From positions 310,001 to 374,000 of the forward strand of contig FUZG01000002.1 of the NCBI GenBank assembly GCA_900168235.1: 64,000 bases of DNA. The letters are read 5' to 3'. A model generated the notes under the pieces. It made no database searches. It was not told the DNA's origin and was given only the letters and a program-made list of their open reading frames with translations. The translations under genes were made by a program, and so were the position numbers. This stretch comes from Lachnospiraceae bacterium (lineage in GTDB: Bacteria > Bacillota > Clostridia > Lachnospirales > Lachnospiraceae). Below are positions 28,214 through 36,878 of the stretch, piece by piece. Every line of letters starts with the position of its first letter. The stretch's first letter is position 1.

Positions 28214-29986
28214 ATGGAAAAAGAAGAATTTCTGAAGCTGTATCGTCATTCACTTGCCCACGTGCTGGCAAAGGCGGTTGTTGAGATCTTTGGAAAAGAT
28301 GTGCAGTACGCCATCGGACCTCAGATCGCAGATGGATTTTATTATGATTTCCTTCTGCCCCGCACAGTGACAACTGATGATTTCAAAGCAATCGAAGACA
28401 AGATGCGTGAGATCATCAAGCGCCGCGAAGTATGGACCAGAAAGGAAGTATCCCGCGACGAAGCACTGAATATTTTTAAGGCACAGAAGTACAAGACAGA
28501 GCTTATCGAGGATCTGCCGGCAGGCGAGACTATCACCATCTACTACACAGGCGAGGATTTTGTGGATCTTTGCCGTGGACCTCACGTAGAAAATTCACAG
28601 GAGCTTATGAATACGGCATTCCAGATCAAGTCCGTATCCGGTTCCTATTGGAGAGGTGATGAGCACAAGGATCAGCTCCAGAGAATTTATGTATATGCTT
28701 TCCCGGATAAGAAGGGTCTCAAGGATCATCTGAGCTTCATCAAAGAAGCAATGGAGAGAGATCACAAGAAGATCGGTCCTGAAATGGAGCTTTTCATGTT
28801 CCATGAGACAGCACCGGGTATGCCTTACTGGCTTCCCAGAGGATGGGAGATGTACAATGCACTTCTCGATTACTGGAGAAGAAAGCACCTTCCTCACGGA
28901 TATCAGGAAATCTCAGGCCCTGTAATGAGCTCAAAGGAGCTTTGGGTCCAGTCCGGTCACTGGGATCATTATCAGGATGGTATGTTCGTAGTTCCTATCG
29001 ATGAGAACAATACTTATGCCATCAAGCCTATGAACTGCCCTAATGCGATCAACGTATACCGCAGCCGTCAGAGAAGCTACAAGGAGCTTCCACTCCGTTT
29101 CTCACAGACTGATCCGATCCACAGAAGAGAGAAGTCAGGTGCGCTTAACGGACTTTTCCGCGTACAGGAATTTCATCAGGATGACTGCCACACATTCGTG
29201 ACAAGTGATCAGATCGAGGAAGAAATCGGTGATATCATGGATATCGCAAAGGAGATCTACGGAACATTTGGCCTCACATACGCAGCAGAGCTCTCAACAC
29301 GCCCGGATGATTACATGGGTGATATCGAGCTTTGGAATCAGGCTGAGTCCTCTCTGAAGACTATCCTTACTCACAAGTTCGGTGAAGGCAACTTCGAGAT
29401 CAACGAAGGTGACGGAGCATTTTATGGTCCGAAGATCGACCTGAAGATGAAGGACTGCATCGGCAGAGAGTGGCAGATGGGTACTATCCAGCTCGACTTC
29501 CAGCTTCCGCTGAACTTCGACCTGAAGTATATCGCTCCGGACGGATCCCAGCAGAGACCTGTACTGATCCACAGAGCTATCTTTGGATCACTGGAGAGAT
29601 TCATCGGTATCCTTATCGAGAACTTCAAGGGAAGCTTCCCGTTCTGGCTCGCTCCGAAGCAGGTTGGTATCGTTCCGATCCGTGTAGAGAACAACGAGTA
29701 TGCAAAGAAAGTTGCTGACCTCTGCTACGAGAATAGAATCCGCTTCGAGGCAGATTACACAGACGAGAACATGAAGGTAAAGATCAAGCGCTTCAAGACA
29801 ATGCGTGATCCGTACATCGTAGTTCTCGGAGACAAGGAAGCAGAGACAAATACTGTATCTATCAATATCCGCGGTACAAAGAAGAATCTGCAGAACGTGC
29901 CTCTTGAGACATTTATAAAGATGTGCAACCTGATGAACAGAGAGTATTCTCTCGATCTCTTAGAGGATGTTCCTGAGCAGATCTGA
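28214..29986 (+). CDS. thrS: Threonyl-tRNA synthetase lacking the TGS domain
   Basis: 590 residues, about 50-60 shorter than typical ThrRS because the N-terminal TGS domain is absent: the ATG (after AAAGGAG) leads straight into the editing domain RHSLAHVLAKAV. The editing domain retains H-x-x-x-H and CRGPHV. The class II core has motif 2 (DPIHRREKSGALNGLFRVQEF), zinc ligands Cys in MNCPN, His in DDCH and His in LIHRAIFGS, and motif 3 GSLERFIGILIE. The C-terminal anticodon domain is complete. It charges tRNA-Thr. The shorter form is probably normal in this lineage. Confidence 0.97.
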   Translation: MEKEEFLKLYRHSLAHVLAKAVVEIFGKDVQYAIGPQIADGFYYDFLLPRTVTTDDFKAIEDKMREIIKRREVWTRKEVSRDEALNIFKAQKYKTELIEDLPAGETITIYYTGEDFVDLCRGPHVENSQELMNTAFQIKSVSGSYWRGDEHKDQLQRIYVYAFPDKKGLKDHLSFIKEAMERDHKKIGPEMELFMFHETAPGMPYWLPRGWEMYNALLDYWRRKHLPHGYQEISGPVMSSKELWVQSGHWDHYQDGMFVVPIDENNTYAIKPMNCPNAINVYRSRQRSYKELPLRFSQTDPIHRREKSGALNGLFRVQEFHQDDCHTFVTSDQIEEEIGDIMDIAKEIYGTFGLTYAAELSTRPDDYMGDIELWNQAESSLKTILTHKFGEGNFEINEGDGAFYGPKIDLKMKDCIGREWQMGTIQLDFQLPLNFDLKYIAPDGSQQRPVLIHRAIFGSLERFIGILIENFKGSFPFWLAPKQVGIVPIRVENNEYAKKVADLCYENRIRFEADYTDENMKVKIKRFKTMRDPYIVVLGDKEAETNTVSINIRGTKKNLQNVPLETFIKMCNLMNREYSLDLLEDVPEQI

Positions 29987-30022
29987 TATAGCTTCAGAAT
30001 GATATAAAGAAACAAATACACA

Positions 30023-30068
30023 ACCTCCCCGGCAGGCAAATGATATGATCTGTCGGGGAGATTTTTTT
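30023..30068 (+). terminator. Terminator of thrS
   Basis: CTCCCCGGCAG paired with CTGTCGGGGAG, then a run of seven T. Confidence 0.88.
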
Positions 30069-30099
30069 GTAACGGAAATGTTCTTTTTTCAAAAATATA

Positions 30100-30155
30100 T
30101 TGACGAAAGAAAAAGTCGGGTATAATATGAACACATGAACAGTTATTCATATGTT
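30100..30155 (+). promoter_or_regulatory. Promoter and ArsR/SmtB operator of the metal-efflux operon
   Basis: TTGACG (30100-30105) and TATAAT (30121-30126, 15-bp spacer) or TAATAT (17-bp spacer). Immediately downstream, AACACATGAACA-GT-TATTCATATGTT (30130-30155) is a 12-2-12 palindrome with 10 of 12 matched positions, the classic ArsR/SmtB operator shape, placed over the transcription start where bound repressor would block polymerase. Confidence 0.75.
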
Positions 30156-30206
30156 CATAAATGAGACGGCTATTTAGAACATAAAATATAGAAAGAGTGA
30201 TGACTT

Positions 30207-30566
30207 ATGGCAATACATGATGTTGAGAACTGCGACGTATATGAGCTTCATCCTGACAGGCTCCACCGGATTGAAAAAGAGATGCCTGATGAAGACACTT
30301 TATACGACCTTGCAGAGCTTTTTAAGACATTCGGGGATTCCACAAGAATACGTATACTGTTTGCGCTCTTCGAGCAGGAGACATGCGTGTGCGACCTGGC
30401 AGAAGCCCTTAACATGACTCAGTCAGCAGTTTCGCACCAGTTAAAAATCCTTAAAAATGCGAAGCTTGTAGGCAACCGCAGAGAAGGAAAAACAGTTATA
30501 TATTTCCTTTCCGATGACCATGTCCGCACCATAATCGGACAGGGATTAACTCACGTAAAAGAGTGA
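30207..30566 (+). CDS. ArsR/SmtB family metal-sensing repressor
   Basis: 119 residues. Winged helix with recognition helix MTQSAVSHQLKILKNAKLV. It has both known metal-site signatures: ETCVCDLAEAL in helix 3 (CxC, the soft-metal site of CadC/ArsR types) and D-x-H-x10-H-x-x-E at the end (DDHVRT...LTHVKE), the exact zinc site of SmtB/CzrA. It should release the 12-2-12 operator upstream when zinc (or cadmium/lead) binds and so control the HMA protein and ATPase after it. Confidence 0.9.
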   Translation: MAIHDVENCDVYELHPDRLHRIEKEMPDEDTLYDLAELFKTFGDSTRIRILFALFEQETCVCDLAEALNMTQSAVSHQLKILKNAKLVGNRREGKTVIYFLSDDHVRTIIGQGLTHVKE

Positions 30567-30639
30567 TTGATACAAAAAATTGTAAGAGAAATGTAAATCC
30601 ATTTTTCAATATAAAGGGAAAAGCCCAAAAGGAGTAGCT

Positions 30640-30855
30640 ATGAAGAAAAAATTTGCTTGTGAAGTTGATTGCGCAAATTGTGCAGCAAAGCTCGAGGATG
30701 CTATCAAAAAGGTTGAAGGCGTACAGGATGCAACAGTAAATTTCCTCACACAGAAGCTGACACTGGTTGCAGCAGACGATGTTTTTGATGAGGTGCTTCA
30801 GAAGGTTGTTAAAGAGGCAGCAAGGATCGAACCTGATACGGTCATCACACTGTAA
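30640..30855 (+). CDS. Free-standing heavy-metal-associated (HMA) domain protein
   Basis: 71 residues, a single ferredoxin-like HMA fold: the metal loop DCANCAAKLEDAI carries C-x-x-C, and the second half (GVQDATVNFLTQKLTLVA) fits the family strand pattern. It resembles the N-terminal domain of CadA/ZntA ATPases, which the ATPase here lacks, so this may be that domain encoded separately, acting as a cytosolic metal chaperone or regulatory partner. Ribosome site AAAGGAG. Confidence 0.85.
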   Translation: MKKKFACEVDCANCAAKLEDAIKKVEGVQDATVNFLTQKLTLVAADDVFDEVLQKVVKEAARIEPDTVITL

Positions 30856-30869
30856 ATAATTTTTGGGGT

Positions 30870-30905
30870 AAAGAGGCAGGGGCATGATGATGTTCCTGCC
30901 TCTTA
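30870..30905 (+). promoter_or_regulatory. Hairpin between the HMA gene and the ATPase gene
   Basis: AAGAGGCAGG paired with CCTGCCTCTT in a 14-nt loop; there is no T-run, so it may tune relative expression within the operon more than terminate it. Confidence 0.5.
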
Positions 30906-30948
30906 TGCAGATACGACAAGGCTGGGATGTACTTACGAGGAGTCTGTT

Positions 30949-32832
30949 ATGAACAAAAAAATGAAGAAAACGAGAAATCGCATAATCATCACATTGATCC
31001 TCTTCTTTGTGATCTTTATTTTAGATAAAGCAAACGTACTGAAAAATGCAGGGCTGCCTGAAATCGGAAGGCTCGTGCTCTACGTGATACCGTACCTCAT
31101 CATCGGATACGATGTTTTGAAAAAAGCTTTTATGCATATCATCCGCGGTCAGGCATTTGATGAAAGCTTTCTCATGACGGTTGCTACAGTGGCAGCCTTT
31201 GCTATCGGTGAATTTCCGGAAGCTACAGCGGTAATGCTCTTTTATCAGATAGGCGAACTCTTCCAGAGCTACGCTGTTGGAAAGTCCAGAGAATCCATAA
31301 CAGAAATGATGAGCATAGCGCCGGAATCCGCAAATCTCGAGAAAGACGGCGTGATCGAGGAAGTTGATCCTGAGGACGTAGAGCAGGGCGACATCATTGT
31401 TATCCGCGCAGGTGAGAAGGTCCCGCTCGACGGCGTAGTTATAGAGGGAGAATCTTTTCTCAATACAGCAGCTCTTACGGGAGAAAATGTGCCGAGGAGG
31501 GTGTCAGTCGGTGATGAAGTTATAAGCGGATGCGTAAATGACAAGGGCACTCTGAAGGTCAGGGTCACAAAGGCTTATGAGGATTCGACGGTTGCAAAGA
31601 TCCTTGAGCTCGTGGAAAATGCTGCAACAAGAAAAGCAAGGGTTGAGAAATTCATAACCCGTTTTGCAAGATGGTACACTCCGGTAGTTACGATCGGTGC
31701 GGTACTCCTTGCGGTAGTTCCGCCTCTGGTGCTGGGCGGAGGATTTGCTGACTGGATACACAGAGCATGTATTTTCCTCATCGTATCATGCCCCTGCGCT
31801 CTTGTAATTTCTGTACCTCTGGGATTTTTCGGAGGTATCGGAGCTGCATCTAAAAAGGGCGTGCTGGTAAAGGGCGGAAACTTTCTGGAAACGATCTCAG
31901 AAACAACCACGATCGTCTTTGATAAAACAGGAACTCTGACCAAGGGTGAGTTCAAAGTGACAAAAATCCTTCCCGATAATGAGAAAGGATTCTCAGAAGG
32001 TGGTATACTTGAACTCGCAGCGCTTTGCGAAAGCCTGTCAGATCATCCGATCGCACAGTCTATCCGAAGCGCCTATGGCAAAAATATCGACATAAGCCGT
32101 GTAAAGGACGCAAAAGAAGAAGCAGGACACGGTCTCGCAGCGAACGTTGACGGAAAGCAGGTGCTGGTCGGAAACAGTGCTCTGTTAAACGCAAACGGTA
32201 TCACTGCACCGGAGATCGCGGAAAACGGAACCGTTGTTTTAGTCGCGGTTGACGGAAGCTATGCAGGAGCCATTGTTATTTCTGACGTCATAAAGGAAGG
32301 CGCCGCGGAAGCTATCCGTAAGATGAAAAATGTGGGCATCAGAAAGACTGTCATGCTCACAGGAGACCGCGAAGAAACAGCAAAGGCTGTTGCTGAAGAG
32401 ATCGGAATAGATGAGATCCACGCAGAACTTCTTCCTGCTGACAAGGTATCGGAAGTTGAGAAGATCCTTGGTGCAAGCGAAGGCAAAGGAAAGGTGGCGT
32501 TCGTGGGAGACGGTATAAACGATGCTCCGGTCCTTATGCGTTCAGATGTCGGAATCGCCATGGGCTCTCTTGGATCAGATGCAGCTATCGAAGCCGCAGA
32601 TATTGTGCTGATGGATGATGACATCAGGAAGATCGCATCCGTAGTGAAGATAGGACGGAAGACCATGCGTATCGTCAGAGAAAATATCACATTTGCTCTG
32701 GCTGTAAAGTTCGCGGTCATAATCCTTGGCGCTCTCGGTCTTGCGAACATGTGGGAAGCAGTATTCGGCGACGTTGGCGTCACTGTGCTTGCTATCCTCA
32801 ATTCCATGCGGGCTCTGCGCGTAAAAGATTAA
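30949..32832 (+). CDS. Zinc/cadmium/lead-type P1B ATPase
   Basis: 627 residues. Order: two N-terminal membrane helices, MB pair, actuator domain with LTGENVPR, the metal-binding helix SCPCALVIS (CPC), phosphorylation site DKTGTLTKG, SDHPIAQS (HP motif), and GDGINDAPVL. The last helices contain GDVGVT, whose aspartate marks the P1B-2 (zinc, cadmium, lead) subgroup and argues against copper. No HMA domain precedes the first helix; a separate HMA gene lies 93 bp upstream. It exports metal ions from the cytosol and is controlled by the ArsR protein of the same operon. Confidence 0.92.
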   Translation: MNKKMKKTRNRIIITLILFFVIFILDKANVLKNAGLPEIGRLVLYVIPYLIIGYDVLKKAFMHIIRGQAFDESFLMTVATVAAFAIGEFPEATAVMLFYQIGELFQSYAVGKSRESITEMMSIAPESANLEKDGVIEEVDPEDVEQGDIIVIRAGEKVPLDGVVIEGESFLNTAALTGENVPRRVSVGDEVISGCVNDKGTLKVRVTKAYEDSTVAKILELVENAATRKARVEKFITRFARWYTPVVTIGAVLLAVVPPLVLGGGFADWIHRACIFLIVSCPCALVISVPLGFFGGIGAASKKGVLVKGGNFLETISETTTIVFDKTGTLTKGEFKVTKILPDNEKGFSEGGILELAALCESLSDHPIAQSIRSAYGKNIDISRVKDAKEEAGHGLAANVDGKQVLVGNSALLNANGITAPEIAENGTVVLVAVDGSYAGAIVISDVIKEGAAEAIRKMKNVGIRKTVMLTGDREETAKAVAEEIGIDEIHAELLPADKVSEVEKILGASEGKGKVAFVGDGINDAPVLMRSDVGIAMGSLGSDAAIEAADIVLMDDDIRKIASVVKIGRKTMRIVRENITFALAVKFAVIILGALGLANMWEAVFGDVGVTVLAILNSMRALRVKD

Positions 32833-32850
32833 CGAAAGGGAATTACTAAA

Positions 32851-34047
32851 ATGATCAAAAATCAGGAACTGATAGATCGGTTTTTCAGATATGTGAAGAT
32901 TGATACACAGTCTTCCGAGGAGACAGGGGCTTCTCCCTCAACAGCAAAACAGCATGATCTCGCAAAGGTTCTTTATAAAGAGCTTCAGGACCTCGGCGCA
33001 TCTGATGTTTACTATGATGAGGAGCACTGCTATGTTTATGCAGCGATCCCGGGAGATGAACGCGAACCGCTGGGATTCATAGCTCACATGGACACATCTC
33101 CGGCTGTCACAGGAAAGGATGTAAAGCCCAGGATCATCGAGAACTATCAGGGCGAAGATTTTCTGCTTAAGACAGAGGAATTTCCGGAGCTTCTGAACCA
33201 TATCGGAGAGGACATCATCGCAACAGACGGGACAACACTGCTTGGTGCTGATGACAAGGCAGGTGTTGCTGAGATCATGAATCTCGCAGTATATCTCATG
33301 GCCCATCCCGAGGTTTCACACCGTCCTATCCGCATCGCATTTACACCTGATGAGGAGATCGGATGCGGTACAGATCACTTTGACGTAGAGCGTTTCGGTG
33401 CAAAGGAAGCATATACTGTTGATGGCGGAAAGCTCGGTATCATTGAGTACGAAAACTTCAATGCAGCATCTGCACATATCCATGTGACAGGAAAAAGCGT
33501 GCATCCGGGAAGTGCAAAGGACATCATGAAAAATGCGGTGACTCTTGCCATCGAGTTTCAGAATATGCTCCCCGCAAACGAAGTACCGGAGCACACAGAA
33601 GGCTACGAGGGATTCTATTTCCTTGACAGCATGAGCGGTGACGTGGAAAATGCGGATCTCTCATATATCATCCGTGACCACGATGCAGTCCGTTTTGCTG
33701 AGAGAAAGAAGACTATAGAAAAGATCACAGCATATCTTAACGATAAGCATGGCGCAGGAACCTTCAGTGCTGAAGTGAAGGACCAGTATCACAACATGGC
33801 AGACGCTATGAAGGATCACATGGATCTCGTAGATAATGCTATGGAAGCTATGAGAAAGATAGGTGTGACGCCTGTAAATGAGCCGATCCGCGGTGGTACG
33901 GACGGTGCGATGCTCTGTGAAGCTCACGGCATCGCATGCCCGAATCTTCCTACAGGCGGATATAACTACCACGGCAGATATGAATACGCATCAGTGCAGG
34001 AAATGGAAAAGAGCGCAGAAGCCCTGATCCATATCGCATGCATGTAA
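32851..34047 (+). CDS. pepT: Peptidase T (tripeptide aminopeptidase)
   Basis: 398 residues, near the usual 405-410. M20 metal ligands are visible in GFIAHMDTSP, LLGADDKAG, FTPDEEIGCGTD, YTVDGG and YNYHGRYEY. It removes the N-terminal residue from tripeptides in the cytosol using two zinc ions. It starts 18 bp after the ATPase stop, after an AAAGGGAAT site, so it may be cotranscribed with the metal operon, though no functional link is obvious. It ends two bases from the convergent thioesterase gene with no terminator between. Confidence 0.95.
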   Translation: MIKNQELIDRFFRYVKIDTQSSEETGASPSTAKQHDLAKVLYKELQDLGASDVYYDEEHCYVYAAIPGDEREPLGFIAHMDTSPAVTGKDVKPRIIENYQGEDFLLKTEEFPELLNHIGEDIIATDGTTLLGADDKAGVAEIMNLAVYLMAHPEVSHRPIRIAFTPDEEIGCGTDHFDVERFGAKEAYTVDGGKLGIIEYENFNAASAHIHVTGKSVHPGSAKDIMKNAVTLAIEFQNMLPANEVPEHTEGYEGFYFLDSMSGDVENADLSYIIRDHDAVRFAERKKTIEKITAYLNDKHGAGTFSAEVKDQYHNMADAMKDHMDLVDNAMEAMRKIGVTPVNEPIRGGTDGAMLCEAHGIACPNLPTGGYNYHGRYEYASVQEMEKSAEALIHIACM

Positions 34048-34049
34048 AT

Positions 34050-34772
34050 TTATCTAAACTCGACGTTGCAGTAGGCTTTGCCATCGTCGTTATTTAAGCC
34101 GACTGTAAAGATCGTTTCGCCGTCACGTGAGCGCTCGTTTACAACAGGATGGATGATATTTCCGAGAAAGGCCTGTTTTTTGTATTCGGCTCTCATGTGT
34201 GACGGATGGAGGAGTTTCCCTTCTAAGCAGTCAAGCGCCATACGGATATACTGCTCGTTATTCATGTGATGGTTGCTGTCAAGATCACGGAGTCTTACGG
34301 TGATATCCTCGACGCTGTGATCACTGCCGTCTTTGGGGAAGGGAAGCTTTCTCGGGGCGTAGTCCATATCAAGCTTCGGCTCGATTGGGTAGGCTTCTTC
34401 CAGATACGCGGGTACATGCATGGGCATGCCGGTAGTCAGGTCTATAAGCGCCCAAATGGAATTTGCCTGAGCAAGGAGCTCGCCGTCTGCGGTCTTCATA
34501 AAGAAATTTCGCATGCCGAAGAGTCCCTTTAACTCATAGGGGATCGTGCCTATGACAACATCCTCGCAGAGTCTGGGATATCGGATCACATCGATCTGCC
34601 AGGATGACAGCATCCACGACATATTTTTTTCTGTAAGAGCAGAAAGAGAACCGCAGGTGCCTTCTGACTGGAAGGTGGAGCAGTCCTGAAAGTAATTGAC
34701 GAGAGCCGGCAGAGTCAGGATGCAGTCCGGACCGACCTCGCTGTAACGTATTTTAGATGGAAATGTAAACAT
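34050..34772 (-). CDS. Acyl-ACP thioesterase
   Basis: 240 residues, double hot-dog fold as in bacterial FatA/FatB relatives. The first half has IRYSEVGPDCILTLPALVNYFQD, the second the catalytic segment RDLDSNHHMNNEQYI with the Asn and His of the active site. It releases fatty acids from acyl carrier protein. Monocistronic; 2 bases between its stop and that of pepT. Confidence 0.88.
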   Translation of the reverse strand: MFTFPSKIRYSEVGPDCILTLPALVNYFQDCSTFQSEGTCGSLSALTEKNMSWMLSSWQIDVIRYPRLCEDVVIGTIPYELKGLFGMRNFFMKTADGELLAQANSIWALIDLTTGMPMHVPAYLEEAYPIEPKLDMDYAPRKLPFPKDGSDHSVEDITVRLRDLDSNHHMNNEQYIRMALDCLEGKLLHPSHMRAEYKKQAFLGNIIHPVVNERSRDGETIFTVGLNNDDGKAYCNVEFR

Positions 34773-34893
34773 AAAAAACTCCTAAACAGGCTGGATTAAA
34801 CATATCTAACTTTCCTGCACAGAGAAAAGTGCCCGAAATTCCCTTTATAATATCACATTTCAAGGGAGAGACGGCAGTTAATAGAAATTTTTC

Positions 34894-34922
34894 TTGTGTT
34901 AGAAAATGTGTACAGTTATACT
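34894..34922 (+). promoter_or_regulatory. Promoter of ddh
   Basis: TTGTGT (34894-34899), 17-bp spacer, TATACT (34917-34922). Confidence 0.65.
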
Positions 34923-35054
34923 GTTTAGCGGAACGTTTTAATGAATTGCCGTGACAGAGTGAAAGCTCTCCCGGTGATCTATCACAAAGGAGCTGTGTTC
35001 TTTATGGAGCATTACTCCAGATTGTCTGCAAAGGTGCAGGCAGGAAAGGAAGAT

Positions 35055-36038
35055 ATGAGTACAAAGATCGGTATTCTCGGATATGGAAATCTTGGACGCG
35101 GTGTAGAAAAGGCCGTTGCCCTCAATAAGGATCAGGAACTTGTGGCAGTTTACACACGCCGTGATCCGTCCACTCTTAAGATAGATACAGCAGGAGTTCC
35201 TGTGAAGTCAACAGCAGACCTGGAAACAGGAAAAGAGGACATCGATGTTCTCATCATCTGCGGCGGTTCTGCAACAGATCTTCCGGAAATGACTCCGAAG
35301 TATGCAAAGCTTTACAATGTGGTTGATTCATTCGACACACACGCAAATATCCCTACACACTTCGCAAACGTAGATAAGGCTGCTAAGGAAGCAGGCAAGA
35401 TCGGACTTATCTCCTGCGGATGGGATCCGGGAATGTTCTCACTGAACCGTGTATATTCCCACTCTGTTCTGCCGAACGGAAAAGATTACACATTCTGGGG
35501 AAGAGGCGTAAGCCAGGGACACTCTGACGCTATCCGCCGTATCCCGGGTGTTGTAGACGCAAGACAGTACACAGTACCTGTTCCTGAGGCACTGGACAAG
35601 GTTAGAAGCGGAAGCAATCCTGAGCTTACAACCAGAGAAAAGCACACAAGAGAGTGCTGGGTTGTTGCAGAGGAAGGCGCTGATAAAGAAAAAATCGCAG
35701 AAGCAATCAAGACAATGCCTAATTACTTCTCCGATTATGATACAACTGTAAACTTTATCTCTGAGGAAGAGCTTCAGAAGAACCACGCAGGTCTGCCTCA
35801 CGGCGGTTCTGTGATCTACACAGGTTCAACAGGTGACGGCTCCACAAAGCACGTTATCGAGTACAGCCTGAAGCTTGACTCCAACCCGGAGTTCACAGGT
35901 TCCGTACTTGCAGCATATGCACGTGCAGTATCCCGCCTGAACGCAGAGGGACAGACAGGAGCAAAGACAGTTCTCGACATCGCTCCTGCATACCTTTCCC
36001 CGTTAAGCGGAGACGAGCTCAGAGCACATCTGCTGTAA
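35055..36038 (+). CDS. ddh: meso-Diaminopimelate D-dehydrogenase
   Basis: 327 residues from ATG 35055, the exact family length; the frame is open upstream to 34941 but AGGAAAGGA precedes this ATG and the NADP-binding GILGYGNLGRGVEKAV then starts at residue 6. ISCGWDPGMFSLNR and the catalytic-site FWGRGVSQGHSDAIRR are characteristic of Ddh. It makes meso-diaminopimelate in a single step from tetrahydrodipicolinate, for lysine and peptidoglycan. Its last 20 bases overlap the end of the convergent gene. Confidence 0.96.
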   Translation: MSTKIGILGYGNLGRGVEKAVALNKDQELVAVYTRRDPSTLKIDTAGVPVKSTADLETGKEDIDVLIICGGSATDLPEMTPKYAKLYNVVDSFDTHANIPTHFANVDKAAKEAGKIGLISCGWDPGMFSLNRVYSHSVLPNGKDYTFWGRGVSQGHSDAIRRIPGVVDARQYTVPVPEALDKVRSGSNPELTTREKHTRECWVVAEEGADKEKIAEAIKTMPNYFSDYDTTVNFISEEELQKNHAGLPHGGSVIYTGSTGDGSTKHVIEYSLKLDSNPEFTGSVLAAYARAVSRLNAEGQTGAKTVLDIAPAYLSPLSGDELRAHLL

Positions 36039-36864
36039 GAAGCTCCATCTGATAGTTCTTTCGGTCTGAAAAAGGCCATACGAGAGTCCGTGAGGATATG
36101 AGATTTATCTCTCCCTCGCGGGCTCTTTTTCTAATGTCATTCATTCCCTGCAGTGCGCCCTCGACAGCGCCCTGTCCGTCAAAAGAAGAGCGTTCGCATC
36201 CGATCATTATCCGCCCGTGGGTAGCCTTTATGACACCTTCGTTAAAACGTGAAGTGATGGCATCATTTTCTGCGGCGACGCGGATAGGGACTTTGGGATC
36301 CTTTGCGCGGACAAGGTCCAAAAGCGCAGTCCATATCCACGCAGGCATATTATTAAGCTGGCTGTGAACTCCGAGGACCACAGACATATCAAAAAGATCT
36401 TCGCCGAAGTCAGGTATGTAGTCATTTACACTGCCGTATACCCGGTCAAGTTCTTCGATGGCAGCGGGGGCAGTTTCAGCAGGAGAAAAATCTGTCTTTA
36501 GCCGTGTCAGCTCACCAGTGATGAGATCTACGTAGTCATAGAGATCGGAGTCATCGATGCCTGTAAAATCAGCCTGTATGATGCGGATTTTTTTTGAGTT
36601 GGATAGCCCGTAGTGGCTGAGCGCGTCGGTCATTGCCTCTATGTCACGGTCAAAAACAGTTACTCTCTCAAAATATGCAGAAAGCAGGGCGAGATCCAGA
36701 TCTGCGCTCCGCCCCGCGCCGAAGATCGCCAGGTTTCCGGGAGACGGAGCCATCGAAATAATGTAATCCGTAAGGCTTTCCCGATAGCTTTCCCAGCGGA
36801 GATAAGCGTCAGGGATCACCTGAGAACGGCGTAATTCAGTTATTATATCTTTTGCGTTTGCCAT
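36019..36864 (-). CDS. Rossmann-fold (SAM-methyltransferase-like) protein in the AmmeMemoRadiSam operon
   Basis: 281 residues; I do not recognise a named family. Residues 40-110 look like a class I SAM-binding core: NLAIFGAGRSADLDLALL (glycine loop), VTVFDRD (acidic residue after strand 2) and IIQADFTGIDDSDL. The C-terminal half (VVLGVHSQLNNMPAWIW, HGRIMIGCERSSFDGQGAVEGA) has no familiar signature. It is the third gene of the operon, 14 bp after the radical SAM gene with an AGGATAG site, so it is probably a partner of that system. It could be a methyltransferase or a nucleotide-binding protein with another role. Confidence 0.75.
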   Translation of the reverse strand: MANAKDIITELRRSQVIPDAYLRWESYRESLTDYIISMAPSPGNLAIFGAGRSADLDLALLSAYFERVTVFDRDIEAMTDALSHYGLSNSKKIRIIQADFTGIDDSDLYDYVDLITGELTRLKTDFSPAETAPAAIEELDRVYGSVNDYIPDFGEDLFDMSVVLGVHSQLNNMPAWIWTALLDLVRAKDPKVPIRVAAENDAITSRFNEGVIKATHGRIMIGCERSSFDGQGAVEGALQGMNDIRKRAREGEINLISSRTLVWPFSDRKNYQMELLTADVL

Positions 36865-36878
36865 TATCTATCCTGTTT

